Below, in pieces: positions 56,315-64,000 of a stretch of DNA of 64,000 nucleotides (its first letter is position 1; each line of letters begins with the position of its first letter). The notes beneath the pieces are model-generated. The model ran no database searches. It was not told the origin of the DNA and was given only the letters and a program-made list of their open reading frames with translations. The DNA is from Paraburkholderia bannensis NBRC 103871 (lineage in GTDB: Bacteria > Pseudomonadota > Gammaproteobacteria > Burkholderiales > Burkholderiaceae), in assembly GCF_000685015.1 (NCBI RefSeq), contig NZ_BAYA01000007.1, positions 62,001 through 126,000 of the forward strand. The letters are read 5' to 3'. Made by a program: the position numbers and the translations under genes.

Positions 56315-57442
56315 ATGCGCCGACACCTCGCCAACATCTATCGCCTGGGCGTCAAGGAGCTCTGGAGCCTCGCGCGCGACCCGATGCTGCTGATCCTCAT
56401 CGTGTTTTCGTTCACGGCGATGATCTATTCGTCGGCGACTTCGCGCCCGGAGTCGCTGCATATGGCGCCCATCGCCGTGATCGACAACGATGTTTCGCCG
56501 CTGTCCCAGCGCATCATTCATGCATTCTATCCGCCGCACTTTCTTGCGCCGCAAGCGGTCACGCCCGAGCAGGCCGATCGCGGCATGGATGCGGGCAACT
56601 ACACCTTCGTGCTCAACATCCCGCCCAATCTCCAGCGCGACGTGCTCGCAGGGCGCGCCGCGCAGATCCAGCTCAACGTGGACGCCACGCGCATGAGCCA
56701 GGCGTTCACGGGCAGCAGCTATGTGCAGCAGATCGTCAACGACGAGGCAACGGAATTCGTGAACCGCTATCGCGCGCCCACCGAACTCCCCGTCGATCTC
56801 GCGATACGCATGCGCTTCAACCCGAATCTCACGCAGGCGTGGTTCGGCTCGCTGATGGAAATCATCAACAACGTCACGATGCTGTCGATCATCCTGACCG
56901 GCGCGGCGCTGATTCGCGAGCGCGAGCACGGCACCATCGAGCATCTACTGGTGATGCCCGTCACGCCCACCGAAATCATGCTCGCCAAGGTCTGGTCGAT
57001 GGGCCTGGTCGTGCTGGTGGCCGCGGCGCTCTCGCTCACGCTGATCGTGCGCGGCGCGCTGCATGTGCCCATCGAAGGCTCGGTCGCGCTCTTTCTCGCG
57101 GGCGCGGCGCTGCACCTGTTTGCCACCACGTCGATGGGCATTTTCATGGCGACGCTGGCGCGCAGCATGCCGCAGTTCGGCATGCTGCTCGTCCTTGTGC
57201 TGCTTCCCTTGCAGATGCTCTCGGGCGGCAGCACGCCGCGCGAAAGCATGCCCGAGTTCGTGCAGAACATCATGCTGGCCGCGCCCACCACGCATTTCGT
57301 CGAGCTGGGCCAGGCGATCCTGTTCCGTGGCGCGGGCCTCTCCGTCGTCTGGCAGCCGTTCCTGTGGCTCGCCGTGATCGGCAGCGTGCTGTTCGCGCTC
57401 TCGCTCGCGCGCTTTCGCAAGACGCTCAGCCGCATGGCCTGA
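56315..57442 (+). CDS. yhhJ: ABC-2 type permease (YhhJ-like)
   Basis: The second membrane subunit of the exporter. The 375 residues have one N-terminal helix (about 18-38), a periplasmic domain of about 140 residues (IAVIDNDVSPLSQRIIHAF) and five further helices, with the ABC-2 signature IREREHGTIEHLLVMPVTPTEIMLAK and MLSGGSTPRESMPEFVQ. It starts one base after the rbbA stop. With the membrane half of RbbA it would form the pore. The exported substrate is not indicated by the sequence. Confidence 0.92.
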   Translation: MRRHLANIYRLGVKELWSLARDPMLLILIVFSFTAMIYSSATSRPESLHMAPIAVIDNDVSPLSQRIIHAFYPPHFLAPQAVTPEQADRGMDAGNYTFVLNIPPNLQRDVLAGRAAQIQLNVDATRMSQAFTGSSYVQQIVNDEATEFVNRYRAPTELPVDLAIRMRFNPNLTQAWFGSLMEIINNVTMLSIILTGAALIREREHGTIEHLLVMPVTPTEIMLAKVWSMGLVVLVAAALSLTLIVRGALHVPIEGSVALFLAGAALHLFATTSMGIFMATLARSMPQFGMLLVLVLLPLQMLSGGSTPRESMPEFVQNIMLAAPTTHFVELGQAILFRGAGLSVVWQPFLWLAVIGSVLFALSLARFRKTLSRMA

Positions 57443-57607
57443 TGCGGTTGGCGCCGTCGGCGCACACCATGTTTGCGTTCATGCCACATAGATGAACTCC
57501 GTCCCCGTTTGCGGCTATGATCGTGTGCTGCGGTCGAGCGGCCAGGGGAGCGGGCAAGCGATCCGCAGAGTCCAGACACGCGCGGTCGATTTCCCGGAGA
57601 GCATCGC

Positions 57608-60409
57608 ATGGCATTGGGGTGGCTGGTCGTACTTCCGTTTATCGCAGCGGCGCTGGTCGCGCTCACGCCTCATCGCATGCGTGCGCTCGCGACCTGGATC
57701 GCGTTCGCGGCGGCGCTGTTCGGCCTCGGGCTGCTGCTGAGCGAACGCGTCGGCATGGCGACCTTCGGCGTCATGCAGTGGCGGCACGAATGGGTGCCCG
57801 ACATCGGCCTCGCGCTGTCGCTGCGACTGGACGGCCTGTCCTTCATGTTCGCGCTGCTGGTGCTCGCCATCGGCCTGCTGGTCTTCATTTACGCGCGCTA
57901 CTACCTCGCGGGCAACGACGCACTGCCGCGCCTCTATCTGCTGCTTCTGCTGTTCATGGGCGCGATGCTCGGCGTGGTGCTGTCGAACAACCTGCTCCTG
58001 CTCGTCATCTTCTGGGAGCTGACGAGCCTCGTCTCGTTCCTGCTGATCGGCTTCTGGCCGTCACGGCCCGATGGACGGCGCGGCGCGCGCATGGCGCTCA
58101 CCATCACGGGCGCGGGCGGCCTCGCGCTGCTCGCGGCCGTGCTGCTGATCGGTCACGTGTGCGGCAGTTACGAGCTGAACGACGTGCTCGCCCAAGCGCC
58201 CAAAATCCAGCACGATCCGCTTTACCCGGCCATTTTGCTGCTCACGCTGCTCGCGGCGTTCACGAAGTCGGCGCAGTTTCCGTTTCACCTCTGGCTGCCG
58301 CACGCGATGTCGGCGCCCACGCCCGTCTCGTCCTACCTGCATTCGGCGACGATGGTGAAGGCCGGCGTGTTCCTGCTCGCGCGCCTCTATCCGGTCTTCG
58401 AGGGCACCGACTGGTGGACTTATACGGCGACGCTCGCGGGCCTTGTCACCCTCGTGGGCGGCGCGTCGATGGCGCTGTTCCAGCGCGACCTCAAGGGCCT
58501 GCTCGCCTACTCGACGATCAGCCACCTCGGCCTGATCGTGCTGCTGTTCGGACTCGACACGCAGCTCTCCACGGTCGCCGCGCTCTTTCATACGGTCAAC
58601 CATGCCGTGTTCAAGGCGTCGCTGTTCATGGCCGCGGGCATCATCGACCATGAAACCGGCACGCGCGACCTGGGCCGTCTGCGCGGCCTGCGCAAGTACA
58701 TGCCGCATACCGCGGTGCTAGCGAGCGTGGCGTCGCTGGCGATGGCGGGTGTGCCCTTGCTCAACGGCTTCCTGTCGAAGGAAATGTTTTTCGGCGAGAC
58801 GCTCGCGCAAGGCATGTTCGGCCCGTTCAACTGGGCGATCCCGGTCGTGGCGATCGCGGCGGCGGCGCTGTCCGTGGCCTATTCGCTGCGCTTTGTGTGG
58901 GGCGTGTTCTTCGATGGCTCGACGCCGCACGACCTGCCGCACTATCCGCCCCACGAACCGCCGCGCTTCATGAAGCTGCCGGTGGAAATCCTCGTGGTGA
59001 TCTGCCTGCTGATCGGCCTCTTTCCGCAGCACACGATTGGCCGCATGCTCGCGTCGGCGGCGTGGTTCACGCTGGGCGGCAAGCTGCCCGACTACAGCCT
59101 GAGCATCTGGCACGGCATCAACGCACCGCTCATTATGAGCGTGGTGTCGTTCGCGGCGGGCGCGGCCCTCTTTTTCCTGCGCCGCGATGCGTTCCGCCAT
59201 CATCGTTCGGTGCTCTCGGACATGAATGCGAGCGAGGGCTTCGACCGGCTGGTGCAGCGCCTCGAAAAAGGCGCCGCCGTGATCGTGCGGGTGTTCGAAA
59301 CACGTTCGCTGCCCGCCTATCTGTCGTGGATGATCGCGGCCATGCTGATCGTGCCGGGCTCCTACTTCTTCGCGCTCGGCGCGTGGGGCGGCACGCTCGC
59401 GCCGCTGCCCATCGACGCGCTCACGCTCTGCGGGCTCGTGCTGATGGCGCTCCTCGCCGTGGGCGTCGTGCTGGTGCGCCAGCACACGCTCTATTCGCTC
59501 GTCGTGCTGAGCACCTGCGGATTGCTGGTGACGCTCGCGTTCGCGCGCTTTTCCGCGCCCGATCTCGCGCTCACGCAGGTGTCCGTCGAAGTAGTCACGG
59601 TGCTCCTGCTCGTTCTCGCGATTTACTTCCTGCCCACGCTCCAACCGGTCGTCGAGACGATCCCCACGCGCCTGCGCAACGGCCTGCTCGCGCTGATGGG
59701 CGGCGGCCTGCTCGGCAGCGTCGCCTATGAGGTGATGACGCGCGAGCCGGTGCAAGGCATCGCGCCTTATTTCCTCGCCAACGCGTTGCCCGGCAGCGGC
59801 GGCCATAACGTCGTCAACGTGATCCTCGTGGACTTTCGCGGCTTCGACACGATGGTCGAGGTGAGCGTGCTGGTGGTCGCGGGCCTCGCCGTCAAGGCGC
59901 TGCTGCGCGGCCTGCGCCTGAAGGCATCGGGCACCGGGCCCGGCGGCCTGCCGTGGTCGTCGCAATCGCACCCGCTGCTGCTGGCGATCCTCGCGCGGCT
60001 GATGCTGCCGCTCACGATGCTTGTCGCCGTGTTTGTGTTCCTGCGTGGCCACAACCTGCCTGGCGGCGGATTCATCGCTTCGCTGATCGTCTCCATCGCG
60101 CTGCTGCTCCAGTACGTGGCAAGCGGCGTGTTGTGGACAGAATCGCGTATCCGCATTCAATACCGCGCACTCGCGGGGCTGGGCCTGCTCGTTGCGGCCG
60201 CAACGGGTCTGGGCAGTCTCGCGTTCGGCTATCCGTTCCTCACCAGCTCGTTCGGGCATTTTCATCTGCCGCTCATCGGCGAAATCGAGTTGAGCACGGC
60301 GATGCTGTTCGACCTGGGCGTGCTGGGCGCCGTAGTGGGCACGACGCTCACGATCGTTTCGCATCTGGGCGTGCGCGACAAGGACATGCAGTCCGTGGAG
60401 AAAAGCTGA
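57608..60409 (+). CDS. mrpA: Mrp-type Na+/H+ antiporter, fused subunits A and B
   Basis: MrpA is the largest subunit of the multi-subunit cation/H+ antiporter, related to NuoL of complex I. The 933 residues contain the conserved membrane acid E137 (IFWELTSLVSF) and K220 (AAFTKSAQFPFHLWLPHAM), equivalent to essential residues in Bacillus MrpA. From about 785 the C-terminus is a MrpB domain (LPLTMLVAVFVFLRGHNLPGGGFIASL), so A and B are one protein, as in the Pha-type systems of proteobacteria. GGAG precedes the ATG. It begins a tight six-gene operon, its stop overlapping mrpC. Confidence 0.94.
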   Translation: MALGWLVVLPFIAAALVALTPHRMRALATWIAFAAALFGLGLLLSERVGMATFGVMQWRHEWVPDIGLALSLRLDGLSFMFALLVLAIGLLVFIYARYYLAGNDALPRLYLLLLLFMGAMLGVVLSNNLLLLVIFWELTSLVSFLLIGFWPSRPDGRRGARMALTITGAGGLALLAAVLLIGHVCGSYELNDVLAQAPKIQHDPLYPAILLLTLLAAFTKSAQFPFHLWLPHAMSAPTPVSSYLHSATMVKAGVFLLARLYPVFEGTDWWTYTATLAGLVTLVGGASMALFQRDLKGLLAYSTISHLGLIVLLFGLDTQLSTVAALFHTVNHAVFKASLFMAAGIIDHETGTRDLGRLRGLRKYMPHTAVLASVASLAMAGVPLLNGFLSKEMFFGETLAQGMFGPFNWAIPVVAIAAAALSVAYSLRFVWGVFFDGSTPHDLPHYPPHEPPRFMKLPVEILVVICLLIGLFPQHTIGRMLASAAWFTLGGKLPDYSLSIWHGINAPLIMSVVSFAAGAALFFLRRDAFRHHRSVLSDMNASEGFDRLVQRLEKGAAVIVRVFETRSLPAYLSWMIAAMLIVPGSYFFALGAWGGTLAPLPIDALTLCGLVLMALLAVGVVLVRQHTLYSLVVLSTCGLLVTLAFARFSAPDLALTQVSVEVVTVLLLVLAIYFLPTLQPVVETIPTRLRNGLLALMGGGLLGSVAYEVMTREPVQGIAPYFLANALPGSGGHNVVNVILVDFRGFDTMVEVSVLVVAGLAVKALLRGLRLKASGTGPGGLPWSSQSHPLLLAILARLMLPLTMLVAVFVFLRGHNLPGGGFIASLIVSIALLLQYVASGVLWTESRIRIQYRALAGLGLLVAAATGLGSLAFGYPFLTSSFGHFHLPLIGEIELSTAMLFDLGVLGAVVGTTLTIVSHLGVRDKDMQSVEKS

Positions 60410-60759
60410 TGGAAGCCGCCTTCGCCGCCGCAATCGGAGTGCTGTGCGCAAGCGGCATCTATCTGCTGCTTTGCGCGCGCGTGTTCCCTGTGATCCTCGG
60501 CATCACGCTGTTTTCGTATGCGATCAATCTGTTCGTGCTCGGCATGGGACGGCTTGCAACCGGCAAGCCGCCCGTCGTCGCGCCGGGCGCGCAATATGCC
60601 GATCCCGTTCCGCAGGCGCTCGTGCTCACGGCCATCGTGATCGGCTTTGCGATGACGGCGTTCACCGTCGTGCTCGCGCTGCGTTCGCTGGCCATGACCG
60701 GCAGCGACCATGTCAACGGCGAGGCCATCGAAAGCAACAAGGAGAAGCTCGGCGCATGA
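60409..60759 (+). CDS. mrpC: Mrp antiporter subunit C
   Basis: The 116-residue NuoK-like subunit has three membrane helices: AAIGVLCASGIYLLLCARVFPVILGITLFSYAINLFVLGMG (landmark GITLFSYAINLF) and ALVLTAIVIGFAMTAFTVVLALR, the family signature. The ATG overlaps the mrpA stop (TGATG) and its own stop overlaps the mrpD start (ATGA), so the genes are translationally coupled. Confidence 0.94.
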   Translation: MEAAFAAAIGVLCASGIYLLLCARVFPVILGITLFSYAINLFVLGMGRLATGKPPVVAPGAQYADPVPQALVLTAIVIGFAMTAFTVVLALRSLAMTGSDHVNGEAIESNKEKLGA

Positions 60760-62423
60760 ATCACGCCCTTCTGCTCCCCATCCTGATCCCGCTGTTCGCG
60801 GCGGGCGCCATCGTCGCGCTGCCGGTGCGGGCAAAGCGCCTGCAACGCGCGCTCAACGCCGTGGCGATCGTCGCGCTGCTGCCGGTCGCCTGCTGGCTGA
60901 CCGCGCATGCGGCGCAAGGCGACATCGCCACTTACGCACTGGGGGCGTGGCCCGCGCCGTTCGGCATCGTGCTGCAACTCGACCGGCTCGGTGCGCTGAT
61001 GTTGCTGCTCACGGCCGTGCTGGCGTGCTGCTGCCTGCTAGGCACGTCGAGCGCCGATGCACGTCGCGGCCGCTATTTCCGCGCGCTGTTCCAGTTCGAG
61101 CTGATGGGCCTGAACGGCGCGTTCCTCGCGGGCGACCTGTTCAACCTGTTCGTGTTTTTCGAACTGCTGCTGATCGCGTCCTATGCGCTGCTGCTGCATG
61201 GCGGCGGCACGCGGCGCGTGCGCAACGGCCTGCACTATCTGCTGATGAACCTGGTCGGATCGTCGTTCTTCCTGATCGCGCTGGGCGTACTGTACGGCAT
61301 CGCGGGCACGCTCAACATGGCCGACATGGGCGAGCGCCTCGCGCACCTCGACCCCGCCACGCTGCCACTCGCACGCTTCGCGGGCGCGACGCTGATGCTC
61401 GTGTTCGGCCTGAAGGCTGCCTTGTTCCCGATGTCGTTCTGGCTGCCGCAGGCCTACCGCAGCGCCATCGGCCCAGTGGCGGCGCTGTTCGCGATCATGA
61501 CGAAGGTGGGCATCTACGCGATGCTGCGTTGCGACGCACTCGTGTTCGGGCTGGGGGCGGGCGGGGTGCTCGACGCTTTCATGCGCGACTGGGCGTGGTG
61601 GCTCGCCATCGCGACGATCGTCTTTGGCGCGCTGGGCGCGCTGGCCGTATCGAGCCTCAAGACCACCACGGGTTATCTCGTGCTCGTTTCGGTGGGACTC
61701 CTGATCGCCGCCATCACGCAGCAGACGCCGCTCGCCTGGAGCGCACTGCTCTACTACCTCATCAGCACGACGCTGTGTTCGGGCGCGCTGTTCCTGCTTG
61801 CCGATACGCTCGAACCGGAGGCGCTCGCGACGCCCGGTGCGACGGAACACGCGCTGGAACCCGCCTCGCTCGAAGCCCTTGACGACGCTGCCGCCGCTGC
61901 GATCTCGCCCGAATCCGATGGCGCGGCGGTCGCGGCTGCACGCGCCACGCATGCGCCCTGGCCTTCCAACGTCGCCGGGGTGCTCTACCTGGTCGCCGCC
62001 GTGGGCGCAGCGGGCCTGCCGCCGCTCTCGGGCTTTCTCGGCAAGGCGATGGTGCTCGCCGCCACGCCGATGAGCAGCGCGACCGTCCTGTGGCCCGCCG
62101 TGCTGGTCTCCAGCCTGTTGCTGATCGTCGCGTTGAGCCGTACCGGCACGCGCCTGCTGTGGGCCGAACCCGCCGCGCGCGCCGCCGCGAATGCGCCTGC
62201 ACGCGCACCGCGCGGCAGTTCGGCGAAACTCGCCGCCTGCGCGCTGCTGCTGGGCTGCGTGGCGGCGGCCACGCTTGGCGCGGGTTCGTTGCGCCAGTAT
62301 CTCGACGCCACCGCCGCGCAGCTCTTCGACCGCGCCGCCTACGTGCGCGCGATCCTCCCAGCGACGTCGGCAATGTCGGCAACATCAGCGACACCCGCCG
62401 CCGCACCGGCAAGCGGAGGCTGA
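60756..62423 (+). CDS. mrpD: Mrp antiporter subunit D
   Basis: MrpD is the NuoM/N-like proton-channel subunit. The 555 residues include the key acid E136 (LFVFFELLLIASYALL) and K220 (LVFGLKAALFPMSFWLPQAY), in the positions known to matter in Bacillus MrpD. An acidic, Ala-rich hydrophilic insertion of about 60 residues (about 348-408, with LEPEALATPGATEHALEPAS) interrupts two helices and is unusual. The C-terminus has another Ala/Ser/Thr-rich tail. It starts in the mrpC stop and ends 3 bp before mrpE. Confidence 0.94.
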   Translation: MNHALLLPILIPLFAAGAIVALPVRAKRLQRALNAVAIVALLPVACWLTAHAAQGDIATYALGAWPAPFGIVLQLDRLGALMLLLTAVLACCCLLGTSSADARRGRYFRALFQFELMGLNGAFLAGDLFNLFVFFELLLIASYALLLHGGGTRRVRNGLHYLLMNLVGSSFFLIALGVLYGIAGTLNMADMGERLAHLDPATLPLARFAGATLMLVFGLKAALFPMSFWLPQAYRSAIGPVAALFAIMTKVGIYAMLRCDALVFGLGAGGVLDAFMRDWAWWLAIATIVFGALGALAVSSLKTTTGYLVLVSVGLLIAAITQQTPLAWSALLYYLISTTLCSGALFLLADTLEPEALATPGATEHALEPASLEALDDAAAAAISPESDGAAVAAARATHAPWPSNVAGVLYLVAAVGAAGLPPLSGFLGKAMVLAATPMSSATVLWPAVLVSSLLLIVALSRTGTRLLWAEPAARAAANAPARAPRGSSAKLAACALLLGCVAAATLGAGSLRQYLDATAAQLFDRAAYVRAILPATSAMSATSATPAAAPASGG

Positions 62424-62426
62424 CCC

Positions 62427-62921
62427 ATGCTCAAACGGCTGTTTCCGCATCCGTGGCTCAGCATCGTGCTGCTCGTCTGCTGGGTTCTGCTGATGAACGA
62501 CGTCTCGCCAGGCAACCTGCTGCTCGGCGCGGTGCTTGGCGTCGTCATCGCATTCTGTATCGGCGAAGGTCTGTGGCTGCAACCGGTGCGCTTTGGCAGG
62601 CCGTGGCTGCTGGTGCGCCTGTTCGGCCATGTGCTCGTCGATATCGTGGTCGCCAATGTGGAAGTCGCGCTGCTCGTGCTCGGCCCGACGAAGCGCCTGC
62701 GCCCCGCCTTTATCGAAGTTCCGCTGGACAGCACGCACGAAATCGCGCTCGCCGCGCTGATCAGCATCGTTTCGCTGAGCCCCGGCACGCTGTGCGCCGA
62801 ACTCAGCGACGACCGCACGCGCCTGTTCGTGCACGTGCTTGATCTCGACGACGAAGCGGCGCTCGTCGCCTTGATCAAGTCCCGTTATGAAGCCCCATTG
62901 CTGGAGATATTCGCATGCTAG
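62427..62921 (+). CDS. mrpE: Mrp antiporter subunit E
   Basis: The 164-residue MrpE has two or three N-terminal membrane helices (LSIVLLVCWVLLMNDVSPGNLLLGAVLGVVIAF region) and a cytoplasmic domain with FIEVPLDSTHEIALAALISIVSLSPGTLCAEL, the family signature. It follows mrpD by 3 bp and overlaps mrpF by 7 bp. Confidence 0.93.
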   Translation: MLKRLFPHPWLSIVLLVCWVLLMNDVSPGNLLLGAVLGVVIAFCIGEGLWLQPVRFGRPWLLVRLFGHVLVDIVVANVEVALLVLGPTKRLRPAFIEVPLDSTHEIALAALISIVSLSPGTLCAELSDDRTRLFVHVLDLDDEAALVALIKSRYEAPLLEIFAC

Positions 62922-63190
62922 CCATCGTGATCCCGGTCTCGTTCGCGATTCTAGGCGTCGCGTTCCTGCTCACGCTCGCGCGCCTGGTGCGCGGGCCGTC
63001 GCTGCCCGATCGCATCGTCGCGCTCGACACGCTCAATATCAATGCGATCGCGCTCATCGTGGTGTATGGCATCAGCCTGCGCTCGACGGTGTTTTTCGAA
63101 GCCGCGCTGCTGATCGCCGTGATGGGTTTTGTGGGCACCGTCGCGCTGACGAAGTATCTCCAGCGCGGCGACATCATCGAACTCAACTGA
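62915..63190 (+). CDS. mrpF: Mrp antiporter subunit F
   Basis: MrpF is a small three-helix subunit. The 91 residues contain the signature LTLARLVRGPSLPDRIVALDTLNINAIALI and FFEAALLIAVMGFVGTVALTKYLQRGDII. The ATG lies inside the end of mrpE. Confidence 0.94.
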   Translation: MLAIVIPVSFAILGVAFLLTLARLVRGPSLPDRIVALDTLNINAIALIVVYGISLRSTVFFEAALLIAVMGFVGTVALTKYLQRGDIIELN

Positions 63191-63214
63191 CTCCCCCGCT
63201 CAAGAGGCAAGCCA

Positions 63215-63652
63215 ATGCAAACCGCCGTCGAAGCCATCGTGTCCGTGCTGCTGCTCGTGGGCAGCCTGTTTACGCTGGTCGGCGCGATCGGGCTTTTTCG
63301 CCTGCCCGACTTCTTCATGCGCCTGCATGGCCCGACCAAATCGACCACGCTGGGCGTGGGCGGCATCGTGCTAGCCTCGGTGATCTACTTCAGCACTCAC
63401 AACAATTACGCGAGCCTGCATGAGCTGCTGATTCCCGCGTTCCTGTTTCTCACCGCGCCCATCAGCGCACACATGCTCGCTAAGGCAGGCATCCAGCAGC
63501 GCGTGCCGCTCACGGGCGTCACGCGCGGACGCCCGCCCGCAACGGGCGCCTGCGCCGAACACGGCGACACGCGCGAGCGCGAAGACCTTGACGCATCAAG
63601 CGACCCTGCGCAAAGCGCGCGCCCGGCGAACAAGCCTGGCCAGGACGCGTGA
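63215..63652 (+). CDS. mrpG: Mrp antiporter subunit G
   Basis: MrpG is a three-helix subunit. The 145 residues contain LLLVGSLFTLVGAIGLFRLPDFFMRLHGPTKSTTLG (landmark LFRLPDFFMRLHGPTK) and LFLTAPISAHMLAKAG. A hydrophilic, Ala/Arg/Pro-rich tail of about 45 residues is longer than in most homologues. It ends the operon; I see no clear terminator after it. Confidence 0.93.
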   Translation: MQTAVEAIVSVLLLVGSLFTLVGAIGLFRLPDFFMRLHGPTKSTTLGVGGIVLASVIYFSTHNNYASLHELLIPAFLFLTAPISAHMLAKAGIQQRVPLTGVTRGRPPATGACAEHGDTREREDLDASSDPAQSARPANKPGQDA

Positions 63653-64000
63653 ACGCGGGCACTCGTAAAAGCTGCACATGGATTTTGCGCGTCACTCTGC
63701 CAAAGATATTTTTTAAAGCCGATTTAAAGACCACTTAAATTCTGGCTTAGGTCTTTTCCTCTATTGCCATCATCGCTGCGGGCGCCTGCTTTGGCGCGCC
63801 TTGCAACGCCTGCCGCTCCCCTTCGTTACCCCTCGTTACGACTTCGCTCACTCGTTGGCAAACCTGCGGCACAGCGATTGCTGAACATGCTCGCCCGGAT
63901 GCAGCATCGCAATCCCCCTGGGTCTGCGAACGAACGCGAAAGGCACAACTGGAAGCCCATAGAAATAAATAACGCGCGCCGAACAACGCACTACAACGGC
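63653..64000. other. Gene-free right end of the window
   Basis: About 350 bp after mrpG. It holds a triple TTTAAA-type repeat at 63712-63739 and nothing else I can support. A 79-codon minus-strand frame at 63747-63986 has no recognisable features. The stretch may be the 5' region of a gene beyond the window. Confidence 0.5.
63712..63739. promoter_or_regulatory. Triple direct repeat TTTAAA-N5-TTTAAA-N5-CTTAAA
   Basis: Three hexamers at 63712, 63723 and 63734, each exactly 11 bp apart, one helical turn. The geometry is that of an OmpR/PmrA-family response-regulator site with three half-sites. It lies 60 bp after mrpG; the gene it controls is probably to the right of the window, or it reads leftwards against mrpG. 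Confidence 0.6.

Noticed and set aside
63747..63986. Minus-strand 79-codon frame at the right edge
   Set aside because: It has no ribosome site, no recognisable feature and lies in a low-information region.
1..64000. tRNA, rRNA, prophage or complete insertion sequence
   Set aside because: I saw no tRNA-like cloverleaf, rRNA segment, phage gene, DDE transposase or terminal inverted repeats anywhere in the window.

Overview
The window is about 64 kb of GC-rich DNA carrying almost only core-metabolism genes in an order typical of Burkholderia sensu lato. I infer a Paraburkholderia, Caballeronia or Burkholderia chromosome from three things: the folC-accD-trpA-methyltransferase-trpB-trpF-truA-fimV-asd-leuBDC run, the gltA-sdhE-sdhBADC/gntR//mdh-prpD-acnA block, and the uniform codon use. 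I see no rRNA, tRNA, CRISPR array, prophage or intact insertion sequence.

Region 1 (1-13179, minus strand) is biosynthetic. leuCDB and asd start aspartate-family and leucine synthesis. fimV, truA and trpF-trpB-(DNA methyltransferase)-trpA-accD-folC follow. Upstream of asd I find a previously unlabelled 38-codon ORF made largely of Thr, Ile and Lys codons, followed by two mutually exclusive RNA pairings. It looks like a thrL-type leader peptide for asd and is the most interesting signal here.

Region 2 (13180-20980) holds a MipA/OmpV outer-membrane protein, an M48 lipoprotein protease, a TerC / zinc-ribbon / TerB-like trio, a two-component system, a GNAT acetyltransferase and a VOC protein. 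Region 3 (21004-34806) is the TCA block: gltA, sdhE and sdhBADC on the minus strand and mdh, a CitE-like lyase, a secreted MliC-like protein, a PrpD-family dehydratase and acnA on the plus strand. The two halves diverge around a GntR regulator gene whose upstream region has a perfect 20-bp palindrome.

Region 4 (34807-43892) is miscellaneous: an IMPACT-family protein, small membrane and secreted proteins, an AT-richer gene-free stretch beside a transposase-type HTH gene without a catalytic domain, a membrane diguanylate cyclase, and a convergent pair of phosphate transporter and polyphosphate kinase 2. Region 5 (43893-49755) is a complete L-lactate module: LldR-type repressor, a perfect operator abutting the lutA promoter, lutA-lutC-lutB and lactate permease.

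Region 6 (49768-64000) has a small secreted protein, a four-gene tripartite ABC-2 efflux system (outer-membrane factor, HlyD-type adaptor, RbbA-type double ATPase/permease, second permease) and a six-gene Mrp Na+/H+ antiporter operon with fused A and B subunits. Direct repeats of a TTTAAG-like hexamer with an 11-bp period occur at four intergenic places and look like sites for an OmpR/PmrA/QseB-type response regulator. One of them lies upstream of a possible small RNA with its own terminator.
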